A DNA stretch of 64,000 bases, from contig NZ_CP129235.1 of NCBI RefSeq assembly GCF_030413635.1, positions 3,224,001-3,288,000 on the forward strand. Reading direction: 5' to 3'. Origin of the DNA: Planococcus shenhongbingii. GTDB taxonomy: Bacteria > Bacillota > Bacilli > Bacillales_A > Planococcaceae. Shown in pieces: positions 34,334 through 43,887 of the stretch. The translations under genes and the position numbers were made by a program. The notes beneath the pieces are model-generated. The model searched no databases, was not told the origin of the DNA, and was given only the letters and a program-made list of their open reading frames with translations. Within the stretch, counting starts at the first letter, position 1, and each line of letters starts with the position of its first letter.

Positions 34334-36427
34334 TTACTTTTTGACTTTTGCTTTGTTCGGGTTATCTTTTTTGTACAACACTTCATACGTGAAGTCCTGT
34401 GCTTCTTTTTGGTTTGGTACTGCTGCAAAAGAAGTGATCATCTTGACATTGCCTTCACGAAGCACTTGCTGAAGATCCAGCGCTTCTTTATTCGTCACAT
34501 TAAACGGATCAACGTGGAAGACGCGTTCTTGCCCATTTTTCTTTGTCTGGATGAATGTAGTCGTGAAATCAACGTATTCACCTTTCAATTGACCAAGCGA
34601 TTTAAAGGGTTCAGTTGAAGTACCGTCAGCTGAGAAGTCGCCCAGTTGAACGTTTTTAATGAACCATCCCTTGTCGTTATAGCCCCAGTCCGTCATATTG
34701 CGGAATGATACCAGTACTTCTTGGCCGGCATATGCAGACAAGTCGAATGTTTCAGTTGACCAGTTCAGTTTATGGCCTGTAAAGCCAGGAACGTTTGCTT
34801 TGATGGTTGGATGTCCTTCAGCCACTACATCGCTGCGTGTATTTTCATTTTCCAAGGAAGTCCACGTTTCGCCCTTATCTGTAGAAACTTGCACAGCTGC
34901 GAAATCCCATTTTTCTTCAATGTCGTAATAATGGTCAAAGGTCAGTTTTGCATCTGCCGCCGGAACTGTTGCTCCAAAGATCAATGCCTGGTCCGCTTCG
35001 ACGCCGTTGTTGGCATGCAATACTTGAGCGCCAGATCCTGCTGGGTCAGCCACTGTTCCCCATTGAAGTGGAATGAATTCTGCCCCATCAAACTTCATGC
35101 CGCGCACATCTTTGCCGAAGTTAAATTCTTTAAAGTCGCCGCCCCATGCCGGGACCCCTGCTTTTTCGAAGGTTTTCGCTTTTTCGAAATCGACAGTTTT
35201 CCCGCGAACTGCTCCTGTTGTGCCAACCGGAAGATTACGAAGGTCGATGCTGTCGATATCGAATTGCTTGCCAGCTTTCGGATTGTCCAAAGTCAAAGCA
35301 GCCATGAAGTCTTGGTACACTTCAGCAAAAGTTTTGTCTGAACCGTACTTTTGGAGCACTTCGTCAACACTTGGCATCCCTTGGCTAGAACCATTTACTG
35401 CCAATTCACGGATAAATTCCTGGCCAAACTTATCGTACATATACAAAGTGAATAAATACACTTGTCCATAATCGGCAATTGTTTCAGGGCCTGTTTTGGC
35501 CGTTCCGTGCTCATCCCAATTCACTAAAGAGTTTTCCGGATGATCCAGATAGAAGTTGATGGATCCGGCATCATGGCCATAGCCTCCTAGATATTCAGAG
35601 AACGTAGACATGCCCTCATTCAACCAAGTTTCTTCTGCAGGATCGTTATCCGCATGGATCAAATGCTGCAATTCATGAATGGTGGTGCCGAAGAAAGTGG
35701 ATTCCAAGCGTGTTTCCCAAGAATTTGTATCGATCGTGATGATGTTGCGGTCGATGTAATTTTCAAGCGTCTGCCAGAAGAATCCAGCTACGAAGAATGG
35801 ATAAGACGGGTTGTCCCAGCCTTCATCCTGTACGTTATCTACAAGCATGATGACTTTATCCGAACCTTCGTAATAGTCTTCAGGAAGGCCGACCATTTTT
35901 GGAAGCGGAGAATTCGAGCCATCCAACTGGTCCGGTGTTCCAAAGAAGCTTGTCGCTTTCGGATAGATATTGCTGTCAAATTCAGTACGCAATTTATCCA
36001 CTTGTGCTTGAGTTACCACGTCTGCCGGTTTCGGGTTTTTCGGTCCATAAGCTAAGTCCTTTGCAACCCAGATTTCGACATTGTCACCGATGCTGCGAAG
36101 TGTGAACTCTTTAAATTCAAGGTTACGATTCAGGAAAAACTTTGTCCCGCCGTCATAAGTAAATGTGCTGTCGGCTTTTGTTTCATTTTCAGGATTTTCC
36201 ACTTCATCAGCTTGCGCTTTGATCTTTTTATCTGCTTCTTTTTTAAAGTTTTCGTCTTGAGCCAGTTCGTTCAGTTTCTGGTCGATGTCCACCCGGTCCC
36301 CGTATCTTTCACTGTTCCATTCGTTTGATGCTGCTGTTGCTGCTTCTGCCGGTGCTGCGGCTGGAGTCAATAAAGAAAGTGCCAATGCACTAGCTGAAAT
36401 GATCGACGCCCATTTGCTCATCTTCAT
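34334..36427 (-). CDS. Secreted zinc metalloprotease (immune-inhibitor-A/M6-M30-like)
   Basis: A 697-residue exported protein. The signal peptide runs to about residue 29 (A-E-A cleavage site), followed by an acidic, Lys/Glu-rich propeptide. The zinc site HELQHLIH (251-258) and the downstream Glu in WLNEGMSTFSEYL (268-280) define a gluzincin-type active site. The C-terminal half contains a jelly-roll adhesion-like domain (DHYYDIEEKWDFAAVQVSTD, then GWFIKNVQLGDF) as seen in immune inhibitor A proteases. Likely substrates are extracellular proteins. AAAGGAGG precedes the ATG. A perfect 9-bp inverted repeat covers the likely transcription start. Confidence 0.85.
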   Translation of the reverse strand: MKMSKWASIISASALALSLLTPAAAPAEAATAASNEWNSERYGDRVDIDQKLNELAQDENFKKEADKKIKAQADEVENPENETKADSTFTYDGGTKFFLNRNLEFKEFTLRSIGDNVEIWVAKDLAYGPKNPKPADVVTQAQVDKLRTEFDSNIYPKATSFFGTPDQLDGSNSPLPKMVGLPEDYYEGSDKVIMLVDNVQDEGWDNPSYPFFVAGFFWQTLENYIDRNIITIDTNSWETRLESTFFGTTIHELQHLIHADNDPAEETWLNEGMSTFSEYLGGYGHDAGSINFYLDHPENSLVNWDEHGTAKTGPETIADYGQVYLFTLYMYDKFGQEFIRELAVNGSSQGMPSVDEVLQKYGSDKTFAEVYQDFMAALTLDNPKAGKQFDIDSIDLRNLPVGTTGAVRGKTVDFEKAKTFEKAGVPAWGGDFKEFNFGKDVRGMKFDGAEFIPLQWGTVADPAGSGAQVLHANNGVEADQALIFGATVPAADAKLTFDHYYDIEEKWDFAAVQVSTDKGETWTSLENENTRSDVVAEGHPTIKANVPGFTGHKLNWSTETFDLSAYAGQEVLVSFRNMTDWGYNDKGWFIKNVQLGDFSADGTSTEPFKSLGQLKGEYVDFTTTFIQTKKNGQERVFHVDPFNVTNKEALDLQQVLREGNVKMITSFAAVPNQKEAQDFTYEVLYKKDNPNKAKVKK

Positions 36428-36511
36428 GTCGTGTCCTCCTTTAATTGTCAGAATATTACTACTAGATAAGATATTATCATGTTTGACTATTCAGAAGAAT
36501 ATGCTAAAAGA

Positions 36512-36534
36512 TATATTTCGAATTCCGAAATATA
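36512..36534. promoter_or_regulatory. Perfect palindrome over the protease-gene transcription start (candidate operator)
   Basis: TATATTTCG and CGAAATATA, perfect 9-bp arms around a 5-bp centre, begin 2 nt downstream of the -10 box. A repressor bound here would block initiation. The regulator is unknown. Confidence 0.65.
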
Positions 36535-36536
36535 GT

Positions 36537-36565
36537 GTAATATTCACCAGTAATTTTTCTGTCAA
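36537..36565 (-). promoter_or_regulatory. Promoter of the secreted protease gene
   Basis: On the minus strand a perfect TTGACA (36560-36565), 17-nt spacer and TATTAC (36537-36542), about 110 nt before the ATG. Confidence 0.65.
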
Positions 36566-36610
36566 AATAAGTTATTTGTTATTTTTGATAGTTTATTATT
36601 TTATGGCACA

Positions 36611-36637
36611 AAAAAACCGCCTCGAGGGCGGTTTTTT
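36611..36637. terminator. Terminator of yrrT-luxS-mccAB
   Basis: Stem AAAAAACCGCC / GGGCGGTTTTTT with TCGA loop, starting 3 nt after the mccB stop; T-rich in both directions. Confidence 0.92.
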
Positions 36638-36640
36638 TTA

Positions 36641-37774
36641 TTATTTTAATGCGTTTGTTAAGTCTTCGATTAAATCCTCAGCATCTTCAATGCCTACGGA
36701 AATGCGCACTAACCCTTCCACAATGCCAAGCTCCGCGCGGCGTTCCACGGGAATTGAGGCATGCGTCATTTGAGCCGGTACAGAAATCAAACTTTCCACA
36801 GCGCCTAAGCTTTCAGCAAGTGTAAAGTATTTCAGTTTCGCAAGCAATTCGCCTGCTTTTTCTTTGCTTCCCACGTCAAATGAAATCATTGCACCAAATC
36901 CATCTGCCTGTTTCTTCATCATTTCATGGCCAGTATGCGTTGAAAGGCCCGGATAGATCACAGCATTTACTGCTTCATGCTGATCAAGGAATTCAGCGAT
37001 TTTCTGCGCATTGGCAGTTGCTTCTTCCATACGGATGCCAAGCGTTTTCAATCCGCGGATCAATAGCCATGAATCCTGCGGCCCTAAAATTGCCCCGATT
37101 GAGTTTTGAACGAAATGGAGGTCTTCTGCCAATTCCGCAGAATTTACTACCACTAAACCAGCCACTACGTCACTATGCCCGCCGATATATTTGGTAGCAC
37201 TATGCAAGACAATATCGGCACCAAGTTTGATCGGGTTTTGTAAATAAGGTGTCATGAACGTATTGTCGACAATCGTCATCAGGTTTTTTGATTTTGCGAA
37301 AGCAGAGATTTGTTCAATATCCGTCACTTTTAGCAAAGGATTTGTTGGTGTTTCAATGAAAATCGCTTTCGTGTTTTCTTTTACAGCTGCTTCAACTGCT
37401 GCTAAGTCGCCTGTATCGACAAAGGTAAACTCCAAGCCAAAGCGGTTCAGGACTTTATTGACAACGCGGTATGTACCACCGTATACATCATCAGTTAAGA
37501 TAATATGATCCCCAGCCGAAAACAGCATCATAACCGATGAAATAGCTGCCATTCCCGAGCCGAATGCAAAGCCCGCATGTCCGTATTCAACGTCAGCAAT
37601 CAATTCTTCCAGTGCATGGCGCGTCGGGTTTCCTGTGCGTGAATATTCATATCCTTTGAATTTCCCAACAGCTTCCTGCTTATACGTGCTTACTTGATAA
37701 ATTGGTGTGGAGACCGCTCCAGTCGCTTCGTCTCCAAAAATTCCACCATGGATTAATCTAGTTTTTGGTTTCAT
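36641..37774 (-). CDS. mccB: Cystathionine gamma-lyase / homocysteine gamma-lyase
   Basis: Cleaves cystathionine to cysteine, completing conversion of homocysteine to cysteine. The 377-residue PLP enzyme of the Cys/Met metabolism family shows YSRTGNPTRHALE (44-56), FGSGMAAISSV, VDNTFMTPYLQNP and the PLP lysine in HSATKYIGGHSD (K195). Its neighbours mccA (11 nt upstream), luxS and yrrT fit MccB (YrhB) of B. subtilis rather than MetC or MetB. A strong terminator follows. Confidence 0.93.
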   Translation of the reverse strand: MKPKTRLIHGGIFGDEATGAVSTPIYQVSTYKQEAVGKFKGYEYSRTGNPTRHALEELIADVEYGHAGFAFGSGMAAISSVMMLFSAGDHIILTDDVYGGTYRVVNKVLNRFGLEFTFVDTGDLAAVEAAVKENTKAIFIETPTNPLLKVTDIEQISAFAKSKNLMTIVDNTFMTPYLQNPIKLGADIVLHSATKYIGGHSDVVAGLVVVNSAELAEDLHFVQNSIGAILGPQDSWLLIRGLKTLGIRMEEATANAQKIAEFLDQHEAVNAVIYPGLSTHTGHEMMKKQADGFGAMISFDVGSKEKAGELLAKLKYFTLAESLGAVESLISVPAQMTHASIPVERRAELGIVEGLVRISVGIEDAEDLIEDLTNALK

Positions 37775-37785
37775 GAATGATCCTC

Positions 37786-38706
37786 CTAAAATGTTCTTCC
37801 GTAAATGTTCTGGCTCATATAGCGTTCACTTGAATCAGCAAAAATCGTCACGATATGGCTGCCTGGTTTTGCGGTTTCCGCTTCTCTCATCGCTGCGACA
37901 AATGCAGCTCCTGAAGAACTTCCGACAAGCAGGCCTTCCCGTTTCGCCAGCTCTCTCAATGCTTCGAACGCTTCTTTATCTAAAATCGTATGGATTGAGT
38001 TGAAATGCGTTCGGTCCATATATTCTGGCAAAAACTCCATGCCAATGCCTTCCGTCAAATGCGGGCCGGGTTCACCGCCATTGATGATCGAGCCTTCCGG
38101 TTCCACAATGACAGTTTTGATGTCTGCATTTTTTGATTTTAAAAAGCGTGAAGTCCCGGCAAACGTACCGCCGGATCCTGCCCCTGCGACAAAGACATCA
38201 ATCTTGCCGTCCAAAGCTTCCCATAATTCCGGTCCAAGCGTCCGGACATAAGTTTCAGGGTTGGCCGGATTTGAAAATTGAGAAGGTGAAAAAGCATCAA
38301 GCTGCTCAGCCAGTTCATTGGCTTTTGCAATTGCGCCTTTCATGCCGAGTTCGGTCGGTGTATTGATCACTTCCGCTCCAAGCGCGCGCATCAGCGTCTG
38401 TTTTTCCTGGCTGAACTTTTCCGGTACCACAAATTTCACTTTATACCCTTTGCCGATTGCGGCAAGCGCCAATCCGATTCCGGTATTGCCGGCAGTCGGC
38501 TCAATCATCGTTCCGCCCGGTTTTAATACTCCCCGGTTTTCCGCATCTTCTATCAAAGAAACACCCAGGCGGTCTTTCACGCTGCCGCCTGGATTAAAGA
38601 ATTCTAATTTAGCGAAGATCCGGCAATTATTGGGAATATCGATATGCGTCAATTCCAAAAGTGGTGTATTGCCGATCAACTGCTGGATTTCGGTTGCAAA
38701 TTTCAT
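37786..38706 (-). CDS. mccA: O-acetylserine-dependent cystathionine beta-synthase (MccA)
   Basis: Condenses O-acetylserine with homocysteine to cystathionine. The 306-residue fold-II PLP enzyme has IGNTPLLELTHID, the PLP lysine in NPGGSVKDRLG (K44), PTAGNTGIGLALAAIGKGYK and GSGGTFAGTSRFLK. Cysteine synthase (CysK) is nearly identical in motifs, but operon context with mccB and luxS indicates MccA (YrhA). The start at 38706 follows AAGGAGA. It lies 11 nt after luxS. Confidence 0.9.
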   Translation of the reverse strand: MKFATEIQQLIGNTPLLELTHIDIPNNCRIFAKLEFFNPGGSVKDRLGVSLIEDAENRGVLKPGGTMIEPTAGNTGIGLALAAIGKGYKVKFVVPEKFSQEKQTLMRALGAEVINTPTELGMKGAIAKANELAEQLDAFSPSQFSNPANPETYVRTLGPELWEALDGKIDVFVAGAGSGGTFAGTSRFLKSKNADIKTVIVEPEGSIINGGEPGPHLTEGIGMEFLPEYMDRTHFNSIHTILDKEAFEALRELAKREGLLVGSSSGAAFVAAMREAETAKPGSHIVTIFADSSERYMSQNIYGRTF

Positions 38707-38717
38707 ACCCATTCTCC

Positions 38718-39191
38718 TTAAACAGTTTCTTCCGCAAATACTTGGCGCCACTCGTCTTTTTTCGCCAGCATTTCACGCGCCAACTCTTTTGCGCCTTCCA
38801 GGCTGTGGCTTGCTGCCCATCCGCATTGCACTTCGTTGCAGGCCGGCACTTCGTCCGCAGCAATAACGTCTTTTAAAGTGTTTTCCAAAATGCGCAAAAT
38901 GTCTTCAAAATCATCATGGTTGATCACGGACAAATAATAGCCTGTCTGGCAGCCCATCGGCCCGATATCAATAATTTGATCGGAATGGTTGCGGCTGTGC
39001 TCCGCCATCATATGTTCAAGGGAATGTAGGGCTGGCATATCCATATGCTCTTTGTTCGGCTGTTTGAAACGGATATCATATTTGCGGATTGTGTCGCCGT
39101 TTGCACCTGTTTTTTCTCCTGCTAAACGCACATATGGGGCAACCACTTTTGTATGGTCCAAGTTGAAGCTTTCAACATTCATTTTTTTCAT
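38718..39191 (-). CDS. luxS: S-ribosylhomocysteine lyase (autoinducer-2 synthase)
   Basis: Cleaves S-ribosylhomocysteine to homocysteine and the AI-2 precursor DPD. The 157-residue protein has the metal-binding [10 protein letters not shown] (56-65), the catalytic cysteine in [10 protein letters not shown] (C81) and the third metal ligand in NEVQCGW (C123). In this operon it supplies homocysteine directly to MccA. AAGGAGA lies 9 nt before the ATG. In B. subtilis the corresponding operon place is taken by mtnN. Confidence 0.97.
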   Translation of the reverse strand: MKKMNVESFNLDHTKVVAPYVRLAGEKTGANGDTIRKYDIRFKQPNKEHMDMPALHSLEHMMAEHSRNHSDQIIDIGPMGCQTGYYLSVINHDDFEDILRILENTLKDVIAADEVPACNEVQCGWAASHSLEGAKELAREMLAKKDEWRQVFAEETV

Positions 39192-39225
39192 GAGTATCGT
39201 CTCCTTATAAGTTAGTGTTTTTATT

Positions 39226-39606
39226 GGTTTTCTGAGTGTCCGGTTTCGGTGCCTAGCTCCTCGAGACGCTTCAGGCAGTCCTGCGATGGCAATAACGCCA
39301 TCACTGTCCAGCCTTCCAGCGCTTGTCGGAGCTAAACAGGCGCCTTAACCTTTCTTAGTATCCAGTTTCAGCACCTAGCTCCTCGGATCGTAAGCCAATT
39401 CGGCTGTGCGGCTGAAAAAACGCCGCTTCGCCAAATCGACTTACGCCTGTCGGAGCTGAGATAGGCGCTTCAACCTTTCTTAGTGTCCAGTCTCCACCGG
39501 CCAGCTCCTCGGCCATAAGCCACCCTATCTATGCGGCACAAAACGCCGCTTCGATAGTTCGTCTTATGTCTGCCGGAGCTTAACGGCCGCTTTCGCTTTT
39601 CTTAGT
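39226..39606 (-). repeat. Compound structured repeat inserted between yrrT and luxS
   Basis: Three modules in a row. One has the GACAAGCGCTGG / ATGGCG..GCCAT pattern (39236-39345); two have TAAG..CTTA-type hairpins with GAAGCGGCGTTTT tips (39360-39480, 39485-39604). Read on the minus strand the element begins AAGAAAAGCGAAAGCGGCC inside yrrT and supplies its last codons and stop. No gene lies within. Confidence 0.85.
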
Positions 39607-40230
39607 CGCGTCTATTAACCAAACATACCCGTTCAATCGAGTGAACTCAACTGAAAAGCCTGCCGCTTCGATCAACTCTTTCATTGCCGGAAGCGTCGTG
39701 TAGTATTCGCGGTTTAAATCTTCTACAAGATTAACATACCCGCGAGATGCTTCAAATTCAATTTTCTGCTGTTTTGCTTCCAGGGATTCAAACACCGTGT
39801 CCGCAAACACCACTTTGCCGCCTGCTGGAAGCTTTTCCGCATACAGTTGGAACGCCTGAGCTTTTTCTTCATCGGTCAAATGATGGAAAGCGTAAGTGCT
39901 GACAAAGGTTTTCGCTTTAATGTTATCATCAAACTGCAAAAAATCTCCGTCTATTAATTTTAAATCAGCTAATTTTCCAGCAGTTACTTCGCGCATGGCC
40001 TCGTTTGGTTCAATTCCTGTTACTTCAAGCCCGCGTACCAAAAGTTTCTCCGTCAGGTTTCCAGTGCCTACTCCAAATTCCACTACCGGACTGATGGCCA
40101 AATCGGCGACAGCCTGCAATATTTCATCGTATTTTACGAAAACATCTTCATATTCTTTATCTTTTCCATAAACTGAATCGTCGTAAGTATGAACCCACTC
40201 ATCAAATATTTCTACAAATTCGCGTCCCAT
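39580..40230 (-). CDS. yrrT: Class I SAM-dependent methyltransferase (YrrT)
   Basis: A 216-residue methyltransferase with the SAM motif VEFGVGTGNLTEKLL (about 47-61), GIEPNEAM and STYAFHHLTDEEK. YrrT heads the methionine-to-cysteine operon in Bacillus and is thought to make S-adenosylhomocysteine or detoxify an intermediate; its substrate is unknown. GGGGG precedes the ATG. The last eight codons and the stop are contributed by the repeat element at 39226-39606, so the natural C-terminus has been rewritten. Its promoter carries a 10-bp-arm inverted repeat at the start site. Confidence 0.88.
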   Translation of the reverse strand: MGREFVEIFDEWVHTYDDSVYGKDKEYEDVFVKYDEILQAVADLAISPVVEFGVGTGNLTEKLLVRGLEVTGIEPNEAMREVTAGKLADLKLIDGDFLQFDDNIKAKTFVSTYAFHHLTDEEKAQAFQLYAEKLPAGGKVVFADTVFESLEAKQQKIEFEASRGYVNLVEDLNREYYTTLPAMKELIEAAGFSVEFTRLNGYVWLIDATKKSESGR

Positions 40231-40258
40231 GTATATCCCCCTTTGATTGCCTATTTTT

Positions 40259-40287
40259 ATAAAACCAATAGCCTTACTTGGTTTTAT
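40259..40287. promoter_or_regulatory. Inverted repeat at the yrrT transcription start (candidate operator)
   Basis: Perfect arms ATAAAACCAA and TTGGTTTTAT separated by 9 bp, directly downstream of the -10 box. A sulfur-responsive repressor such as CymR is a reasonable candidate because it controls this operon in B. subtilis; binding here is inference. Confidence 0.6.
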
Positions 40288-40315
40288 TTATAACATATTA
40301 AAGAAGGCGTTTCAA
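40287..40315 (-). promoter_or_regulatory. SigA-type promoter of yrrT-luxS-mccAB
   Basis: On the minus strand TTGAAA (40310-40315), 17-nt spacer, TATAAA (40287-40292). The -35 box lies inside the stem of the yczE terminator. Confidence 0.75.
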
Positions 40316-40330
40316 CTTTCTGAAACGCCT
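40305..40330 (-). terminator. Terminator of the YczE-type gene, overlapping the yrrT promoter
   Basis: Stem AGGCGTTTC / GAAACGCCT with an 8-nt loop, 2 nt after the stop; the T tract on the minus strand is short (TCTTTAAT). Confidence 0.7.
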
Positions 40331-40331
40331 A

Positions 40332-40973
40332 TTAAATTTTAAGGACTGGGGGTACGCTATCTTTTTTATCAATAATTTTCTTTAACAGCCTTTCGAATTG
40401 AGGCAATGAAATTTGCACGATTCGGCCGGTCAATAAGGCGACGGCGACCGTTCCGATTCCGACCGGCCCACCGAGCATCCAACCGATAAACGCGACTGTG
40501 ATTTCAATGCCTGCACGGACCACTGTAATGCTGAGTCCGGTCTTTTCAACCACAATCAGCATCAGGCTGTCACGCGGGCCAGCTCCGATTCTTGGTGACA
40601 CATAAAGGCCGACGCCATACCCGGAAATGGTGATCCCCACAAGAAAAATGAGTATTTGTCCAATCAGCGTTTCAATATCCGGTATCAGCCAATTGAATAC
40701 ATCAATGAAAACTCCAATCAGCAGCATATTCAAGAATGTGCCGATTTGCGGGAATTTCCGTGTGAACAGCATCGTGGAAACGATAACCGCAAGACCCACT
40801 ATAATTGCCCATGTGCCGATACTAAGGCCGAAATTCTTGAAGAGGCCGACATTCAATACATCCCAAGGACTGATGCCAAGTTTGTCCGCTTTGATGATCA
40901 TGGTAAAGCCTAATGCTAAAACAATAAGTCCACTAATGAAAAACAGCCACCGATAAAAAAAAGCGCGTCCCAT
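40332..40973 (-). CDS. YczE/YyaS/YitT-type membrane protein
   Basis: A 213-residue protein with five to six membrane helices. GFTMIIKADKLGISPWDVLN (about 20-39) and GYGVGLYVSPRIGAGPRDSLML (about 117-138) are hallmark loops of the YczE family; each contains a G.GP.D-type turn, suggesting an internal repeat. Function unknown; one B. subtilis relative affects surfactin production. The second ATG (40973) gives a GAAGG site with 6-nt spacing. Confidence 0.82.
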   Translation of the reverse strand: MGRAFFYRWLFFISGLIVLALGFTMIIKADKLGISPWDVLNVGLFKNFGLSIGTWAIIVGLAVIVSTMLFTRKFPQIGTFLNMLLIGVFIDVFNWLIPDIETLIGQILIFLVGITISGYGVGLYVSPRIGAGPRDSLMLIVVEKTGLSITVVRAGIEITVAFIGWMLGGPVGIGTVAVALLTGRIVQISLPQFERLLKKIIDKKDSVPPVLKI

Positions 40974-41002
40974 TGCCATCCTTCTTTCTGTTATGTATTA
41001 AT

Positions 41003-41037
41003 AAAAAGCCATCCATTCGAAAAAGAACGGATGGTTT
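41003..41037 (-). terminator. Probable terminator of ybaK
   Basis: Stem AACCATCCGTTC-type arm pairing with GGATGG, followed on the minus strand by CTTTTTATT, about 75 nt after the ybaK stop, beyond a repeat. Confidence 0.7.
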
Positions 41038-41044
41038 TTATTTT

Positions 41045-41125
41045 TCTTTAGCAGTCAGTAAGGGTTCCGCTTCTCCGAGCGGGAAACCCGCTGACCATAA
41101 AAGTCCGATTGGTTTAACCAGCAAT
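41045..41125. repeat. Diverged copy of the 120-bp hairpin repeat at the ybaK 3' end
   Basis: A GTCAG..GGGTTCCGCT / AGCGGGAAACCCGCTGAC hairpin is followed by GATTGGTTTAACCAGCAATCA, closely resembling GATTGGATCAACTAGCAATCA in the units at 15041-15279. The ybaK stop codon lies inside this conserved part. Confidence 0.7.
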
Positions 41126-41602
41126 CACAATAGCAGCATAGCGGCCGCCAGTCGCTTGGATCAAATCGTCAGGGGCCAGTTTTAATTGCATGCCGATTTT
41201 TCCAGCAGAAACGATGATTTCATCCAACGATTCCGCTTGTTCAGCGATAAAGGTTGGAAATGCTTTTTTCATGCCAAGCGGTGAGCAGCCGCCGCGAACA
41301 TAGCCGGTCAGGCCTAAAATCTCCTTCACAGGAACCATTTCTATTTTCTTCTCGCCTGCTGCTTTGGCTGCGGCTTTCAAATCCAGCTCTTCCGCCACCG
41401 GAACCACAAAGACATAATTCTGTTTTGAGTTCCCGGCAGCTACTAAAGTTTTGTAGACCATCTCCGGTGAAAAACCGATTTTGGCCGCAACCGAAACGCC
41501 ATCGATCTTGCCGTCTTCAGGATCATATTGCAGAACTTCGTGCGCAATTTTCTCTTTATCCAATATGCGCGCTGCATTGGTTTTCACGATTTTCTTTGCC
41601 AC
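41114..41602 (-). CDS. ybaK: Cys-tRNA(Pro)/Cys-tRNA(Cys) deacylase YbaK
   Basis: A trans-editing hydrolase that clears mischarged Cys-tRNA(Pro). The 162-residue YbaK/EbsC-fold protein has [19 protein letters not shown], the catalytic lysine region [13 protein letters not shown] (about 45-57), and [18 protein letters not shown] (about 111-128). The start is GTG at 41602 with TGAGGTG upstream, giving [11 protein letters not shown] at the N-terminus; an ATG 36 nt upstream lacks a site. The C-terminal codons overlap a repeat element. Confidence 0.9.
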   Translation of the reverse strand: MAKKIVKTNAARILDKEKIAHEVLQYDPEDGKIDGVSVAAKIGFSPEMVYKTLVAAGNSKQNYVFVVPVAEELDLKAAAKAAGEKKIEMVPVKEILGLTGYVRGGCSPLGMKKAFPTFIAEQAESLDEIIVSAGKIGMQLKLAPDDLIQATGGRYAAIVIAG

Positions 41603-41658
41603 AGGCTGCACCTCACACGCTCTATTTTCAACAAGCATATCATGCCAGCGCTTGGATT

Positions 41659-43818
41659 TTAATCGTTCTGTCCCAATAATTTTTTCAGCGCATCTGCCAT
41701 TGCTGTATTCACAGGTGTGTCGTCCTGCTGTTTCAAGTATTTATTGACATCTTTCTTCGTCGCTTTTGACTGATTGGCGTTGCGGCGTTTTTCGAATGCC
41801 GACAGTTTTTCACGGTGGCCGCATTGGCAAGCGAACATTTTCCCTTCCCCTTCGCCGCGCATTTCCATTCGTTTATGGCATACCGGGCAGCGGGCATTGG
41901 TTTGTACTGCTACTTGTTTTTTATAGCCGCATTCACGGTCCTGGCAGACATACATCTTGCCGCGTTTGCCGTTCACTTCAAGAAGCGGCTTGCCGCAATC
42001 CGGACAGGTTTTTCCGGTGACGTTGTCATGCTTGAATTTCTTGTCGCTTTTCTTGATGTCCGATACCGACTTCTGGGCGAAAGCGATCATCTCTTTCATG
42101 AACTGCTCTTTTTTCAGCTGGCCTTTGGCGATTTTCGTCAATTGCTGCTCCCAGCTTGCGGTCAGTTTCGGCGATTTCAAATCTTCCGGAACCAGTTCGA
42201 GCAATTGGCGGCCTTTCGACGTAATCGTCAAATCTTTGCCTTTCTTCTCAATCAGGAACGTATTGAACAATTTATCGATGATATCGCCTCGCGTTGCCAC
42301 CGTTCCAAGCCCGCCTGTTTCACCAAGCGTCTGGATCAACTCTTTCGATTCGCCGGCCATGAACTGTGACGGATTTTCCATCGCCCCAAGGAGCGTTCCT
42401 TCATTGAAGAAAGCTGGCGGTTTGGTCTTGCCGTCTGTCAGTGCAATTCCTTTAATATGGAGCTTCTGGCCTTTTTCAAAAGGCGGCAGCGTTGTGTCGC
42501 CGTCTTCTTCGTCGTCATTGTAAACGCGTTTCCAGCCTTCATTGCGGATCGTATTGCCTTTTGTCTGGAAGGTTTCGCCGCCTGCAGTGATGATTACCGT
42601 TGTCTGGTCGTATTCGTACATCGGGTAAAAGACGGCCAGGAAACGCTTGACGATCATGTCGTATAATTTATGCTCTTTATCGGATAAATTATGAAGCTGC
42701 GGTGTTTCTTCCGTCGGGATGATGGCATGGTGATCACTGACTTTATTGTCATCGATCACTCCTTTTTGCGGAGCCACCGGCGTTTTCAGGATGGTAGCGG
42801 CCAACGCCCGGTAAGGTCCGACTTGCACCGCTTTGATGCGGTCTTTTAATGTATCTTTCATGTCGGATGTCAAATGCTTTGAATCGGTCCGCGGATACGT
42901 CACGATTTTATAGCGCTCGTACAATCCCTGCAACGTGTTCAGCGTCTCTTTCGCCGACCAGCTATAGCGTTTATACGCTTCTTTTTGAAGTTCCGTCAAG
43001 TCGAATAAAGGCGGCGCCGGCTGCTTCTTCGGCGTGACTTTCACTTCCGTGACCGTTCCTTCATGTGTCCCGCCCAGTTTGCTGAACAGCTTATCGATTT
43101 TTTCTTTATCGAACGACTGCGTCGAGTTGCCGTCAGTCCAAGTAAAAGCGGCTTGCTCCGTAATTGCCTGCATGCCGTAATATGGCTTCGGCTGGAAATT
43201 GCGGATTTGCTGCTCGCGTTCGGCAATCATGGCGAGCGTCGGTGTCTGGACGCGGCCGGTTGATAATTGCGCATTGTATTTCACCGTCAGGGCGCGTGTC
43301 GCATTGATGCCGACCACCCAGTCCGCTTCCGCACGGGCAACTGCTGCCTGGAATAAGTTCTCGTAGGCTTTGCCGTCTTTCAGATTGTTGAAGCCGTCAT
43401 TGATTGCTTTATCGGTGACAGAAGAAATCCACAACCGCTTGATCGGCTTGCGCGTTTTCGTTTTTTCCAGGATCCAGCGTGCGACGAGTTCCCCTTCGCG
43501 CCCGGCATCGGTTGCAATGATGACTTCATTGACATCGCTGCGGTTTAATTGCGCTTTTACTGCATTGTATTGTTTCATTGACTGTTTGATCGGCACGAGT
43601 TTAAACGGATCCGGAATAATCGGCAAGTTCTCCATTTTCCATTCTTTGAAGTCGTTGTCGTATTGCTCCGGCTGTGCCTGTGTCACCAAATGGCCAAGCG
43701 CCCATGTGACGATATATTGTTTGCCTTCCAAAAATCCATTGCCTTTTTGTGAACATCCCAGTACGCGTGCAATATCGCGTGCTACGGATGGCTTTTCTGC
43801 AAGTACTACTGATTTCAA
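41659..43818 (-). CDS. topB: DNA topoisomerase III
   Basis: A type IA topoisomerase that relaxes and decatenates DNA. The 719-residue protein has a Toprim domain ([18 protein letters not shown] at the start, then [17 protein letters not shown] near 105), the catalytic tyrosine in [14 protein letters not shown] (about residue 310), [20 protein letters not shown], and two C-terminal zinc-ribbon-like clusters (CPDCGKPL, then CPVCHKRM and CQCGH). TTG at 43818 is chosen, with GAGGGTG upstream; an ATG 15 nt earlier has no site. A phased array lies between its start and the divergent NERD gene. Confidence 0.95.
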   Translation of the reverse strand: MKSVVLAEKPSVARDIARVLGCSQKGNGFLEGKQYIVTWALGHLVTQAQPEQYDNDFKEWKMENLPIIPDPFKLVPIKQSMKQYNAVKAQLNRSDVNEVIIATDAGREGELVARWILEKTKTRKPIKRLWISSVTDKAINDGFNNLKDGKAYENLFQAAVARAEADWVVGINATRALTVKYNAQLSTGRVQTPTLAMIAEREQQIRNFQPKPYYGMQAITEQAAFTWTDGNSTQSFDKEKIDKLFSKLGGTHEGTVTEVKVTPKKQPAPPLFDLTELQKEAYKRYSWSAKETLNTLQGLYERYKIVTYPRTDSKHLTSDMKDTLKDRIKAVQVGPYRALAATILKTPVAPQKGVIDDNKVSDHHAIIPTEETPQLHNLSDKEHKLYDMIVKRFLAVFYPMYEYDQTTVIITAGGETFQTKGNTIRNEGWKRVYNDDEEDGDTTLPPFEKGQKLHIKGIALTDGKTKPPAFFNEGTLLGAMENPSQFMAGESKELIQTLGETGGLGTVATRGDIIDKLFNTFLIEKKGKDLTITSKGRQLLELVPEDLKSPKLTASWEQQLTKIAKGQLKKEQFMKEMIAFAQKSVSDIKKSDKKFKHDNVTGKTCPDCGKPLLEVNGKRGKMYVCQDRECGYKKQVAVQTNARCPVCHKRMEMRGEGEGKMFACQCGHREKLSAFEKRRNANQSKATKKDVNKYLKQQDDTPVNTAMADALKKLLGQND

Positions 43819-43887
43819 TTTATTCACCCTCATTTCGTATAGCGTATATTATAGCATCTTCCGGTTTTGATGGCTTTTCGCGGGGGT

